Origin: Thermoflexales bacterium
Lineage (GTDB): Bacteria; Chloroflexota; Anaerolineae; B4-G1
DNA length: 7,304 bases
NCBI GenBank assembly: GCA_007118795.1
Contig: SKQX01000071.1
Coordinates: forward strand, 1-7,304
Direction of reading: 5' to 3'
The position numbers were made by a program, and so were the translations under genes. The notes under the pieces were generated by a model. The model searched no databases. It worked only from the letters and a program-made list of their open reading frames with translations, and was not told the DNA's origin. Numbering within the stretch: the stretch's first letter is position 1; each line of letters starts with the position of its first letter. Shown piece after piece: positions 1 through 5,675 of the stretch.

Positions 1-60
1 CGGAAGCAGCTAGCTACCGCGTCATATTCGGATATGTAGTACCGAAGATGCGCAACTCAG

Positions 61-104
61 AGGGCCGCTCGCGCCTGGCACTGTTCGGGCGCGAGCGGTC
101 TTCT
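61..104 (+). terminator. Probable intrinsic terminator hairpin at left edge
   Basis: The arms at 65-75 and 88-98 are perfect 11-bp complements (CCGCTCGCGCC / GGCGCGAGCGG). The stem extends to 61-75 / 88-102 if G-T wobbles are allowed, around a 12-base loop. A pyrimidine-rich tail (TCTTCTGCT) follows on the plus strand, but there is no true T run. One frame reading in from the left edge stops at 37-39, about 20 bases before the stem, so this may end a plus-strand gene whose body lies outside the window. That 12-codon tail is too short to identify. The hairpin could instead act on minus-strand transcripts. Confidence 0.55.
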
Positions 105-151
105 GCTATCAGGCTGTCTTCGGGTCCACGACGCGAGGCGGCAGTGGCAAC

Positions 152-1066
152 ATGAGGAATACGGGCACCTACTTCAGCGGGAAGAGTGCGATCATAACGG
201 GGGGGTCGAGCGGCATTGGCAAGGCGATCGCCAGACTGCTCGCGAGCAGCGGGGCCAACGTCTTCATCTTGGCAAGGGATCGGGACAGGTTGAACGGAGC
301 ACTGCGGGAGATCGAGCAGGCGCGAGTCACCACAGAGCAGCGATTCGGGGCTTTCCGCGGCGATGTGACGAGTTTCGATGAGCTGATAACCGTCATCAAG
401 GCCATTGTGGAAACCGGTGGCCCGCCCGATATCCTCATCAACTCAGCAGGGATCGTGTGGCCTGGCTACGTCGAGGAGCTTCCGCTATCTACGTTCAGGG
501 ACCAAATGGAGGTCAATTACTTCGGCACGCTACACGCCATCAGGGCCGTCCTGCCGTATATGATGGACCAGGGTGAGGGTGACATCGTGAACATCTCCTC
601 TGTGGCAGGAACCATTGGAGTGTTCGGCTACACCGGCTATGCCGCTTCGAAGTTCGCCGTGCGTGGTTTCTCTGAGGCACTGAGGATTGAGTTGAAACCG
701 CACAACATCCGCGTGTCCGTCGTGATCCCAGAGGACACCGATACTCCCCAGCTCCGGGGAGAGAGGGAGCTTCAACCTCTGGAGACCCGGATGACCGAGG
801 GCATGGTTAGACCAGAGCGGCTAGAGGGACCGCGCGACGCCCTCGCCTACTGGTTCGTGAGACTGTTCGTTGGAGGCGGTGAGGATATGACGGCCGAGTG
901 CGTGGCGGAGGCCGTGCTAAAGGGTATCCGTCGACGGCGCTTTTTGATCGCTCCCGACCCTCTTTTCGGGTTTGCCTACACCTGGCGGGGGCTCCTTATC
1001 CCGGTGGCCAACTGGGCTTTTGACAGACTGGTCCGGCTGGCGAGGCGACAACGCGGTGCCCAGTGA
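152..1066 (+). CDS. SDR-family 3-ketodihydrosphingosine (3-dehydrosphinganine) reductase-like enzyme
   Basis: This 304-residue classical short-chain dehydrogenase probably performs the NADPH-dependent reduction of 3-ketosphinganine to sphinganine, step two of sphingoid-base synthesis. Seen: the Rossmann motif TGGSSGIG (residues 16-23), NSAG (97-100), catalytic Asn122, Ser150, Tyr163 and Lys167 (GYAASK), and after the last core strand IPEDTDTPQL (192-201) followed by a P-x-ET element near 209-212. The PxDTDTP...P-ET pattern is the signature that sets KDSR apart from general SDRs. A moderately hydrophobic stretch near the C-terminus (about 264-290) could touch the membrane. The ATG at 152 is preceded only by a weak AGGCGG about 12 bases upstream. 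No other start fits better, because the GTG just upstream is out of frame and soon stops. A serine palmitoyltransferase at 3531-4712 supports the sphingolipid role. A generic SDR with another substrate remains possible. Confidence 0.8.
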   Translation: MRNTGTYFSGKSAIITGGSSGIGKAIARLLASSGANVFILARDRDRLNGALREIEQARVTTEQRFGAFRGDVTSFDELITVIKAIVETGGPPDILINSAGIVWPGYVEELPLSTFRDQMEVNYFGTLHAIRAVLPYMMDQGEGDIVNISSVAGTIGVFGYTGYAASKFAVRGFSEALRIELKPHNIRVSVVIPEDTDTPQLRGERELQPLETRMTEGMVRPERLEGPRDALAYWFVRLFVGGGEDMTAECVAEAVLKGIRRRRFLIAPDPLFGFAYTWRGLLIPVANWAFDRLVRLARRQRGAQ

Positions 1067-1094
1067 GCGGTGAGCTGAGGGAATACGCCGGCGG

Positions 1095-2066
1095 TCACGG
1101 TTTCGGTTGTGCCAGTTCTCCGCGCACCGTCTGGACGAGAGCGTCAGCCTTCAGCTCAGCCAGCGGATAGCACGAGCCGTTCAGCCTTGCGGCCAACATC
1201 TCCGCCAGCCCCTGGTCGAAGGCTTCATTCTCCATATTGATCACCACCGACCGGATATTCGCCTTGGGAAACATGTCAGCGACGAGGAAAGCCTCCTCCT
1301 GGGGCGGCCGACCCGTCATCGACACGTTCCCAGCCCCGTCGGTGAGCAAGACCATCAGGGGCTTCAAGTCCGGGTGCTGCCTGACCTCGCGGCTGATGAC
1401 CTGATAGGCGGTATGGAGCCCCGCGGAGAGAGGAGTCTTGCCGCCGGCGGGAAGAGCGGCCAACGCCTGCCGAGCGAGTTGAACGCTGTTGGTGGGCGGC
1501 AGCACGACCAAAGCATCGTTCTTCTGAAAGACGATGAGCCCTACGCGGTCGCGACGCTGATAGGCATCGTTGAGGAGCGACAACACAGCGCCTTTAGTGG
1601 CCTCCATGCGCTGTGCTACAGCCATAGACCAAGAAGCGTCCACCACAAAAAGAACCAAGTTGGCAGCCCGTGCTACACGCACCTTGCGACGATAGTCGTT
1701 CCCGCGCAGGATTAGGGCGGGGCTGTCCTGCTTTCGCCGCTGATTCTGGTATGGTGCAGCTGCCCGCAGTGTGGCATCGAAGGCGAGGTCGCTAGGATCG
1801 TCGGGCGAGGGGAGCGACTGAATATACCGACCGCGCTTTCGGCGTGTGCGCGTCTGGCTGCGTCGCCCCCCGCTGGAGCGGGTAAGTCGGTCTAGAGGAG
1901 TCTCCAAGTGAGTAGGGTTGAACGGTTCTCCGGAGTCAAGGTTTTGACCGCCCTCCCACCACCGTCCCGGGGAGGACCATCGAGGGACATCCTGCCGTCG
2001 GGGATCAGGCACTGGACCAGCATGCTCGGCGGCAGCCTCGTCAGGATAGGGGTTGGCTAGCTGTCT
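1095..2066 (-). CDS. chlD: VWA (MIDAS) domain of ChlD-type chelatase subunit, read after a -1 frameshift
   Basis: This frame encodes the C-terminal half of a Mg/Co-chelatase medium subunit. Counted from the GTG at 2012 it has 305 residues: an Arg/Ser-rich linker (about 41-62), a strand entering the VWA fold (ANLVLFVVD), the MIDAS motif D125-A-S127-W-S129, the conserved Thr193 of GGKTPL, and Asp225 of LLTDGAGN. Family knowledge: the ChlD/CobT VWA domain couples the AAA+ motor ring to the large metal-inserting subunit. The GTG at 2012 has no Shine-Dalgarno sequence and is a poor independent start. The frame is open upstream to a TAA at 2073-2075, directly at the A9 run where the preceding AAA+ frame ends. 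Entry by -1 frameshift from 2066 adds 18 linker residues (RQLANPYPDEAAAEHAGP) and gives a fused protein of about 702 residues, close to the usual ChlD length. It converges with the SDR gene, 28 bases away. Confidence 0.85.
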   Translation of the reverse strand, partial: RQLANPYPDEAAAEHAGPVPDPRRQDVPRWSSPGRWWEGGQNLDSGEPFNPTHLETPLDRLTRSSGGRRSQTRTRRKRGRYIQSLPSPDDPSDLAFDATLRAAAPYQNQRRKQDSPALILRGNDYRRKVRVARAANLVLFVVDASWSMAVAQRMEATKGAVLSLLNDAYQRRDRVGLIVFQKNDALVVLPPTNSVQLARQALAALPAGGKTPLSAGLHTAYQVISREVRQHPDLKPLMVLLTDGAGNVSMTGRPPQEEAFLVADMFPKANIRSVVINMENEAFDQGLAEMLAARLNGSCYPLAELKADALVQTVRGELAQPKP

Positions 2067-2086
2067 TTTTTTTTACCGCCGACCTC
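2057..2086 (-). promoter_or_regulatory. Putative programmed -1 frameshift site (A9 slippery run) joining AAA+ and VWA frames
   Basis: On the minus strand the AAA+ frame reads GGT AAA AAA AAA GAC AGC TAG, with the nine A residues at 2074-2066 and the stop at 2059-2057. The three Lys codons contain the heptamer A_AAA_AAA in the correct phase for a -1 tandem slip. Slipping back one base enters the VWA frame at AGA (2066-2064), which stays open to 1095. A GAGG element at 2086-2083 sits 8 bases upstream, similar to the stimulatory Shine-Dalgarno-like sequence of dnaX-type sites. By eye I see no strong stem directly downstream: AGCC/GGCT is weak, and a 6-bp CTGCCG/CGGCAG pairing lies about 30 bases away. 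RNA polymerase slippage on A9, adding one A, would give the same fusion. A sequencing error in the homopolymer is the mundane alternative. Confidence 0.7.
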
Positions 2087-3202
2087 AATGCGGTCCGAGC
2101 CGATCTCCTCACCGCCTTCCGCCCCGTCCTGTGCACATGCCTCGCCGAGGCGCGCCGAGAGATCGCCAAGACTGGTCTCGGCTTCGGTCAAAGGGTGCCG
2201 CCGCAGGCGGTGCGGAAGCGCCAGCTCTGCGGCCAAGAGAATGTCTTGCTCGACTAGAAACGGGCGGCCCTGCAACGACGCTTGCGCGAGGGACGCTTTC
2301 AGAACCACCAGATCGGGGCGGTGTCCGTCGACACCCAGCTCGCTCATCACAGCTGCGATGGTCCGCAGGTCTGAGGGCGTGTGGCGGGCCTCAGGGAGAA
2401 GGCGGCGGGCCGCCCGGATCTCGGCTGAGAGGGCTTGCTCTTTGGCCTGCCACTCCTCACAGAAGCCCTCCGGATCGGACTCGTAGGCCAAGTTACGCTC
2501 CATGATGAGCATACGAGCGCGCGGCTCGTGAATTGAGTGAATGTCCACACAGAGACCAAACCGATCGAGAAGCTGTGGACGCAGATCCCCTTCCTCCGGG
2601 TTCATCGTACCAATGAGAATGAAGCGGGCCGGGTGACGGAAGGAGACACCCTCGCGCTCGACCACATTGACGCCCGTCGCCGCTGCGTCGAGAAGAAGAT
2701 CCACCACGTGGTCGTCCAGCAGGTTGACCTCGTCCACGTAGAGCACACCGCGGTTGGAGGCCGCCAGGACACCCGGCTCGAAATGCCGCTCGCCCTCCTG
2801 GATGGCGCGCTCGATGTCCAAGGTGCCGACAACTCGGTCCTCGGTCGCACTGACGGGCAGATCCACGAAGGGGGTGCGCCGGTGTGTCCTTGGCAGCCCC
2901 CCGGCGTGCTCCGCCCTTTCGTGACATTGAGTGCACCAGGTACGGGGCTGATCGGGATGGCAACCGAAGGCACAGGCTCTGACCACGTCGATCTCGGGCA
3001 AGAGTGCCGCCAATGCTCTGGCTGCCGTCGATTTCGCCGTTCCCCTTTCGCCGCGAATCAGTACCCCTCCAATGCGGGGGTTGACGGCATTCAACACCAG
3101 AGCGCGTTTCAGGCGCTCCTGTCCCACGATAGCAGTAAACGGGAAGGCCGCTGCGAACCTCGGCAGCGGCCCATCCCCACCTGAACCCGACCTGGCGCGC
3201 AC
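2057..3202 (-). CDS. chlD: AAA+ chelatase ATPase (ChlI/BchI-like), N-terminal part of a frameshifted chlD
   Basis: This 381-residue AAA+ motor is of the Mg-chelatase/cobaltochelatase type. Counting from the chosen start, it has the N-terminal block FPFTAIVGQE (about 20-29), Walker A GERGTAKST (51-59), Walker B VLYVDEVNLL (153-162), sensor 1 in GTMNPEEG (Asn201), arginine finger in LLDRFG (Arg214) and a sensor-2 RPD near Arg295. All ATPase residues are intact, so the unshifted product could act as a small subunit on its own. Photosynthetic ChlD proteins usually have degenerate ATPase motifs. Four cysteines (77, 81, 90, 93; CxxxC-x8-CxxC) lie in an insertion after Walker A and look like a metal site. 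I chose the GTG at 3202, four bases after the fmdB-like stop, with AGG upstream. A GTG at 3256 behind GGGGGG would add 18 residues and overlap the upstream gene by 50 bases. The C-terminus is GGKKKDS at the slippery site. The metal (Mg or Co) cannot be told from this window. Confidence 0.9.
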   Translation of the reverse strand: MRARSGSGGDGPLPRFAAAFPFTAIVGQERLKRALVLNAVNPRIGGVLIRGERGTAKSTAARALAALLPEIDVVRACAFGCHPDQPRTWCTQCHERAEHAGGLPRTHRRTPFVDLPVSATEDRVVGTLDIERAIQEGERHFEPGVLAASNRGVLYVDEVNLLDDHVVDLLLDAAATGVNVVEREGVSFRHPARFILIGTMNPEEGDLRPQLLDRFGLCVDIHSIHEPRARMLIMERNLAYESDPEGFCEEWQAKEQALSAEIRAARRLLPEARHTPSDLRTIAAVMSELGVDGHRPDLVVLKASLAQASLQGRPFLVEQDILLAAELALPHRLRRHPLTEAETSLGDLSARLGEACAQDGAEGGEEIGSDRIEVGGKKKDS

Positions 3203-3206
3203 GTCT

Positions 3207-3437
3207 TTACCTGACTCGGCAGCTGACACACGAGGACGAAGGCGAGCAGGAAGCACAAGAGCCCCCCTCGCCGGCGATAACGCCTCGATCCCCGACGGCA
3301 GCGAAGAGCGATATCATACGCTGCGCGCGAGTCTCCCCGCACTGAGGACAGGCAATGGGATCGTCCGCCTGGGACATCCCGCGCAATGCGTCAAATCGTG
3401 TCTCGCACTCAGGACACTGATACTCATATAGCGGCAT
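3207..3437 (-). CDS. FmdB-family small zinc-ribbon protein
   Basis: This 76-residue protein begins MPLYEYQCPEC, the hallmark of the FmdB/CxxC putative regulatory family. Two CxxC knuckles (C8/C11 and C30/C33) should bind one zinc ion. A Gly/Ser/Cys tail with CASC (61-64) and CVSC (70-73) is also typical of the family. The ATG at 3437 is chosen because the family motif starts exactly there and GGGAG lies 5 bases upstream. An upstream in-frame start would add 10 residues with no family similarity. It is the first gene of a probable operon with the chelatase ATPase, which starts four bases after its stop. The family has been linked to regulation of formamidase/amidase genes, but its molecular role is poorly defined, and a link to metal chelation here is only suggested by position. 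Confidence 0.9.
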   Translation of the reverse strand: MPLYEYQCPECETRFDALRGMSQADDPIACPQCGETRAQRMISLFAAVGDRGVIAGEGGSCASCSPSSSCVSCRVR

Positions 3438-3496
3438 AGGGTCTCCCAACCTCCAGAAATTCGTCAAGCCCGACAGTTTCCAAGATCATCAGTAGA

Positions 3497-3525
3497 ATTA
3501 TAACCAGCCCCTTCCTGTCCGTCAA
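3497..3525 (-). promoter_or_regulatory. Sigma-70-type promoter for the fmdB-like/chlD block
   Basis: On the minus strand, TTGACG (3525-3520) is followed after exactly 17 bases by a perfect TATAAT (3502-3497). This places the start of transcription near 3490, about 50 bases before the FmdB-type ATG. It lies directly behind the stop codon of serine palmitoyltransferase (3531), in a 93-base gap. The chelatase block can therefore be transcribed separately from the sphingolipid gene, although readthrough is not excluded because no terminator is visible between them. Confidence 0.75.
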
Positions 3526-3530
3526 GCCTG

Positions 3531-4712
3531 TCATCCGATAATCCCCAGTCTCTCACCGACTTCCTTGAAAGTGGAGAGAACCCGGTCCAACTGCTCGTCG
3601 GAGTGGGTTGCCATGTAGCTAGTTCGCAGAAGCGACGAATCCGAAGGTACCGCGGGGGGGATGACGGGGTTGGTGTAGATCCCCGCCTCGTACAGGGCCT
3701 TCCAGGCGACGATGGTGGGCATGTCCTCACGAATGATCACCGGGATGATGGGAGTCACCGTGTTACCAACATCGAAGCCCATGGCACGAAACTCGGTCCG
3801 CATCCTCTCGGCGATCTGGTTGACGCGGTCGATGCGCTCGGGTTCCTCCCGCATCACTTCCAACGCGGCCAGAGCGGCGGCTGTGTTGGCAGGGGACATA
3901 CTAGCACTGAAGATCAGGGCCCGGGCGTGGTGTTGGACATAGTGGATGACCTCCTCGTCGCCGGCAATGAACCCTCCCAAGCTGGCAAAGGACTTGCTGA
4001 AGGTCCCCATGACCAAGTCGACCTGATCGTTGACCCCAAAGTGAACGGCCGTGCCGCGGCCCCCACCCACCACGCCGATCCCGTGTGCGTCATCGACCAT
4101 CAGACGGGCGCCGTAGGACTTGCACAGGGGGACTATGTCGAGAAGCGGCGCCAAGTCACCCCCCATGCTGAAGACGCCATCGACGACCACCAGTTTCCCC
4201 CCGTCATCGGGCAAGCGGGCCAGCACGCGCTCGAGATGCTCCATGTCGTTGTGAGCATAACGGCGAACCTCGCCCAGGGAGAGATTGCAGCCATCTATGA
4301 TGCTGGCATGATCTTCCTTATCGGTGATGATGAAGTCGTGACGGCCAACGAGTCCAGAAATCGTACCCACATTGGTCTGATAGCCGGTAGGGAAGACTAG
4401 CGCTGCTTCCTTTCCCATGAACTGGGCCAGCTCACGTTCCAGCTCCAGGTGGAGCTCCAAGGTCCCATTGAGGAAGCGAGACCCGGTGCAGCTGGTGCCG
4501 TAGGTTTCGGTAGCCTGGATCGCGGCCTGACGGACCTTGGGATGAGTCGTCAAACCCAGATAGTTGTTGGATCCTATCATGATCAGATGATGGTCACCGA
4601 CGGTGACCTCGGTGCCTTCGCTGTCCGTCAAGGGGATGAAGTAGGGATAGAACCCAGCCTCCTCAGCCTGCCTTGCCTCCGTAAAGGTCCTGCACTTCTC
4701 AAAAAGGTCCAT
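3531..4712 (-). CDS. spt: Serine palmitoyltransferase (PLP-dependent alpha-oxoamine synthase)
   Basis: This 393-residue PLP enzyme of the alpha-oxoamine synthase family probably condenses L-serine with an acyl-CoA to 3-ketosphinganine, the committed step of sphingolipid synthesis. Seen: SNNYLGL (48-54), TGSRFLNGTLELHLELE (76-92), the cofactor-stacking His135 in DHASIID, VDDAHGIG (206-213, Asp207 and His210), the Schiff-base Lys240 in GTFSKSFASLGG, and a C-terminal NPVIPPAVP...LLRTSYMATH with Arg363 as a likely carboxylate-binding residue. GSRFLNGT and the IPP-P segment match Bacteroides/Sphingobacterium-type SPT as I recall them. KBL and BioF typically carry other residues here. The protein looks soluble, as bacterial SPTs are. 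The ATG at 4712 is chosen over the GTG at 4739 because AGGAGG sits 7 bases upstream. Glycine C-acetyltransferase or AONS activity is the main alternative. The KDSR-like gene at 152-1066 favours SPT. Confidence 0.85.
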   Translation of the reverse strand: MDLFEKCRTFTEARQAEEAGFYPYFIPLTDSEGTEVTVGDHHLIMIGSNNYLGLTTHPKVRQAAIQATETYGTSCTGSRFLNGTLELHLELERELAQFMGKEAALVFPTGYQTNVGTISGLVGRHDFIITDKEDHASIIDGCNLSLGEVRRYAHNDMEHLERVLARLPDDGGKLVVVDGVFSMGGDLAPLLDIVPLCKSYGARLMVDDAHGIGVVGGGRGTAVHFGVNDQVDLVMGTFSKSFASLGGFIAGDEEVIHYVQHHARALIFSASMSPANTAAALAALEVMREEPERIDRVNQIAERMRTEFRAMGFDVGNTVTPIIPVIIREDMPTIVAWKALYEAGIYTNPVIPPAVPSDSSLLRTSYMATHSDEQLDRVLSTFKEVGERLGIIG

Positions 4713-4719
4713 CAATCGG

Positions 4720-4725
4720 CCTCCT
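4720..4725 (-). promoter_or_regulatory. Strong Shine-Dalgarno that fixes the spt start
   Basis: AGGAGG on the minus strand, with 7 bases between it and the ATG at 4712-4710. It lies downstream of the longer-frame GTG at 4739, so initiation at 4712 is strongly preferred. Confidence 0.85.
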
Positions 4726-4765
4726 AGATTCGGTTTCACGTCTGGGCTCGGCTCACCATCGGCTT

Positions 4766-4793
4766 ATTATACGCGAAGACCAACAGGTAGCAA
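4766..4793 (-). promoter_or_regulatory. Probable promoter of spt
   Basis: On the minus strand a perfect TATAAT (4771-4766) is preceded, after a 16-base spacer, by TTGCTA (4793-4788, four of six consensus bases). Transcription would begin near 4759, leaving a leader of about 47 bases before the spt ATG. The -35 match is moderate. Confidence 0.55.
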
Positions 4794-4805
4794 AGCATAT
4801 GCCGG

Positions 4806-4838
4806 GCTCCTGGCGCAGGCTGTCGAGGCACCAGGAGC
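4806..4838. repeat. Perfect 8-bp inverted repeat (hairpin)
   Basis: GCTCCTGG (4806-4813) and CCAGGAGC (4831-4838) are perfect complements around a 17-base spacer, with two further G-C pairs inside after one mismatch. It lies just upstream of the spt promoter. No T run follows on either strand, so termination is not strongly supported. It could be an operator or part of a structured transcript. Confidence 0.5.
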
Positions 4839-4855
4839 AAGGGTTTTGGCACCAG

Positions 4856-4955
4856 AGACCTTTGAGGTTTCGATTGACACCTCGCAGCACGCTTTCTTGT
4901 GCCTATTCAAGGCGTTTTCGCGTCTTGGCAGGCCGCGCGAAAACCTCAAAGGTCT
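4856..4955. repeat. 100-base element bounded by perfect 15-bp inverted repeats
   Basis: AGACCTTTGAGGTTT (4856-4870) and AAACCTCAAAGGTCT (4941-4955) are exact reverse complements separated by 70 bases. The match nearly continues inward (CG on both sides, with one extra A on the right). No target-site duplication is visible at the outer edges. A perfect 15-bp match at this distance is very unlikely by chance in about 900 bases. It could be a miniature inverted-repeat element, a long RNA hairpin, or a dispersed genomic repeat. No function can be assigned from the sequence alone. Confidence 0.7.
4914..4944. repeat. 9-bp hairpin overlapping the right arm of the larger inverted repeat
   Basis: GTTTTCGCG (4914-4922) and CGCGAAAAC (4936-4944) are perfect complements around a 13-base loop. 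Its right arm shares 4941-4944 with the right arm of the 4856-4955 inverted repeat, so the two pairings compete in part. This is the kind of arrangement seen in switchable RNA structures, but also in nested repeats. Confidence 0.55.
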
Positions 4956-5086
4956 AAAACAGTGTTCCTGACCGAGGCACTCACGGGCTTGCGCCTACAG
5001 CGCAGGCAGCTCCGCGCAGCGACCTGCGCCCGCATGGAATGGGTCGAGCCACAGGAACAGATCAGCCACCGGGCGAAGGCGGGATG

Positions 5087-5210
5087 GTCTCCACAATGGC
5101 ACGAAGAGTGATGGCTCCGCAGTCATGGAGACAGCACTGTTGGACCAACGCGGATGATTACGTCCGCAGATACGAGTCGGCACCAGATCACCGTTCAGGC
5201 CGGTGCCGGC
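5087..5210 (+). repeat. Three consecutive hairpins, possible structured RNA
   Basis: Three stems follow each other. GTCTCC (5087-5092) pairs with GGAGAC (5127-5132). GCGGATG (5150-5156) pairs with CGTCCGC (5161-5167) with one wobble and an ATTA tetraloop. GTCGGCACC (5176-5184) pairs with GGTGCCGGC (5202-5210) with one wobble. The last arm also takes part in a tight palindrome, AGGCCGG/CCGGCCT (5197-5212). I cannot match the set to a known RNA family, and stems this short arise by chance in GC-rich DNA. Confidence 0.3.
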
Positions 5211-5365
5211 CTTCTGATTCGACGGGGCAGGGTGTAATATGGATTTCACAGCCCGAGGGTTTTGTTGTGTTGTCTTGGTTGACCAAAGCGCCCAGGCTTG
5301 TCAGGAGAACTTGCATAGGCAGCAGCGGCACAACACAGCCCTGCTGACCCTATATATTGTGGTAC

Positions 5366-5383
5366 TCAGGCTCCCAAGCCTGA
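5366..5383. repeat. Tight 7-bp hairpin with CCCA loop
   Basis: TCAGGCT (5366-5372) and AGCCTGA (5377-5383) are perfect complements around a four-base loop. It follows an A/T-rich patch (5351-5360). There is no T run on either side, so it is not a clear terminator. Confidence 0.45.
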
Positions 5384-5481
5384 CATCTAGGTCCAGCGTG
5401 ATGCTGTGCTTGTTTGGTTTCCTGGCCTGCAGGGATGATCTTAAAGACCGGCTGCTTTTAAGCTAATTGGCAGGAAACGGA

Positions 5482-5509
5482 TTGTCAGGTCCGGGTCTTC
5501 TGATAGAAT
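5482..5509 (+). promoter_or_regulatory. Probable dnaA promoter
   Basis: TTGTCA (5482-5487, five of six consensus bases) and TAGAAT (5504-5509, five of six) are separated by 16 bases. Transcription would start near 5516 and give a leader of about 160 bases before the dnaA ATG. A second TTGACA at 5521-5526 has no matching -10 box at a suitable distance. Confidence 0.5.
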
Positions 5510-5643
5510 AGATGCATCGCTTGACAGACGGTTCATCTCTGGCAGACGGGGCGCCGCACCTCCACTCAGCCACCTGGGCTGTAAGAAGCCGCCGCTGCTC
5601 TGCGCGACAACAAGAGTTCAGCTCGTGTGTCTACCGCCGTCGA

Positions 5644-5664
5644 CAGGAACGGGCCGCATTCCTG
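5644..5664 (+). repeat. Hairpin in the dnaA leader just before the start codon
   Basis: CAGGAA (5644-5649) pairs perfectly with TTCCTG (5659-5664) around a 9-base loop. It ends 11 bases before the dnaA ATG. AGGAA, the only Shine-Dalgarno-like string near the start, is inside the 5' arm and would be hidden when the stem forms. A role in translation control is possible but unproven. Confidence 0.35.
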
Positions 5665-5675
5665 CCTGTTTATCT

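Larger units (their letters stand above)
4795..5480. other. Intergenic stretch rich in inverted repeats, no convincing gene
   Basis: Between the divergent spt and dnaA genes there are about 900 bases with no frame that resembles a protein family. The longest plus frame (5039-5347, 102 codons) and minus frame (4995-5249, 84 codons) have no domain-like hydrophobic pattern, no good Shine-Dalgarno and no motif I recognise. I found no tRNA T-loop, no SRP RNA or RNase P core motif, no B12-box, and no consensus DnaA box (TTATNCACA). What it does hold are several inverted repeats, listed separately. The usual position beside dnaA makes a replication origin conceivable, but the sequence does not show one by eye. 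The stretch may also include decayed coding or mobile DNA. Confidence 0.6.

Noticed and set aside
1107..1715. 202-codon plus-strand frame opposite the VWA domain
   Set aside because: It is the complementary shadow of a clear MIDAS-containing protein in a GC-rich gene and has no family features of its own.
3603..4400. 265-codon plus-strand frame opposite spt
   Set aside because: The minus strand encodes an intact PLP enzyme with all catalytic residues. The plus frame is a shadow produced by codon bias.
4847..4965. Target-site duplication around the 100-base inverted-repeat element
   Set aside because: The bases on the left (GGCACCAG) and right (AAAACAGT) do not match, so transposition is not directly supported.
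5087..5095. GTCTCCACA as a DnaA box
   Set aside because: It differs from TTATNCACA at two positions and stands alone. One such match is expected by chance.
4995..5347. Open frames of 84-102 codons on both strands in the spt-dnaA gap
   Set aside because: They overlap each other on opposite strands, have no recognisable motifs or good ribosome binding sites, and read as low-quality translations. I treat them as chance frames or possibly decayed DNA.
4740..5675. oriC, tRNA, SRP RNA, RNase P RNA or cobalamin riboswitch in the long gap
   Set aside because: I looked for DnaA boxes, T-loop sequence, SRP and RNase P core motifs and a B12-box, and found no acceptable match by eye.
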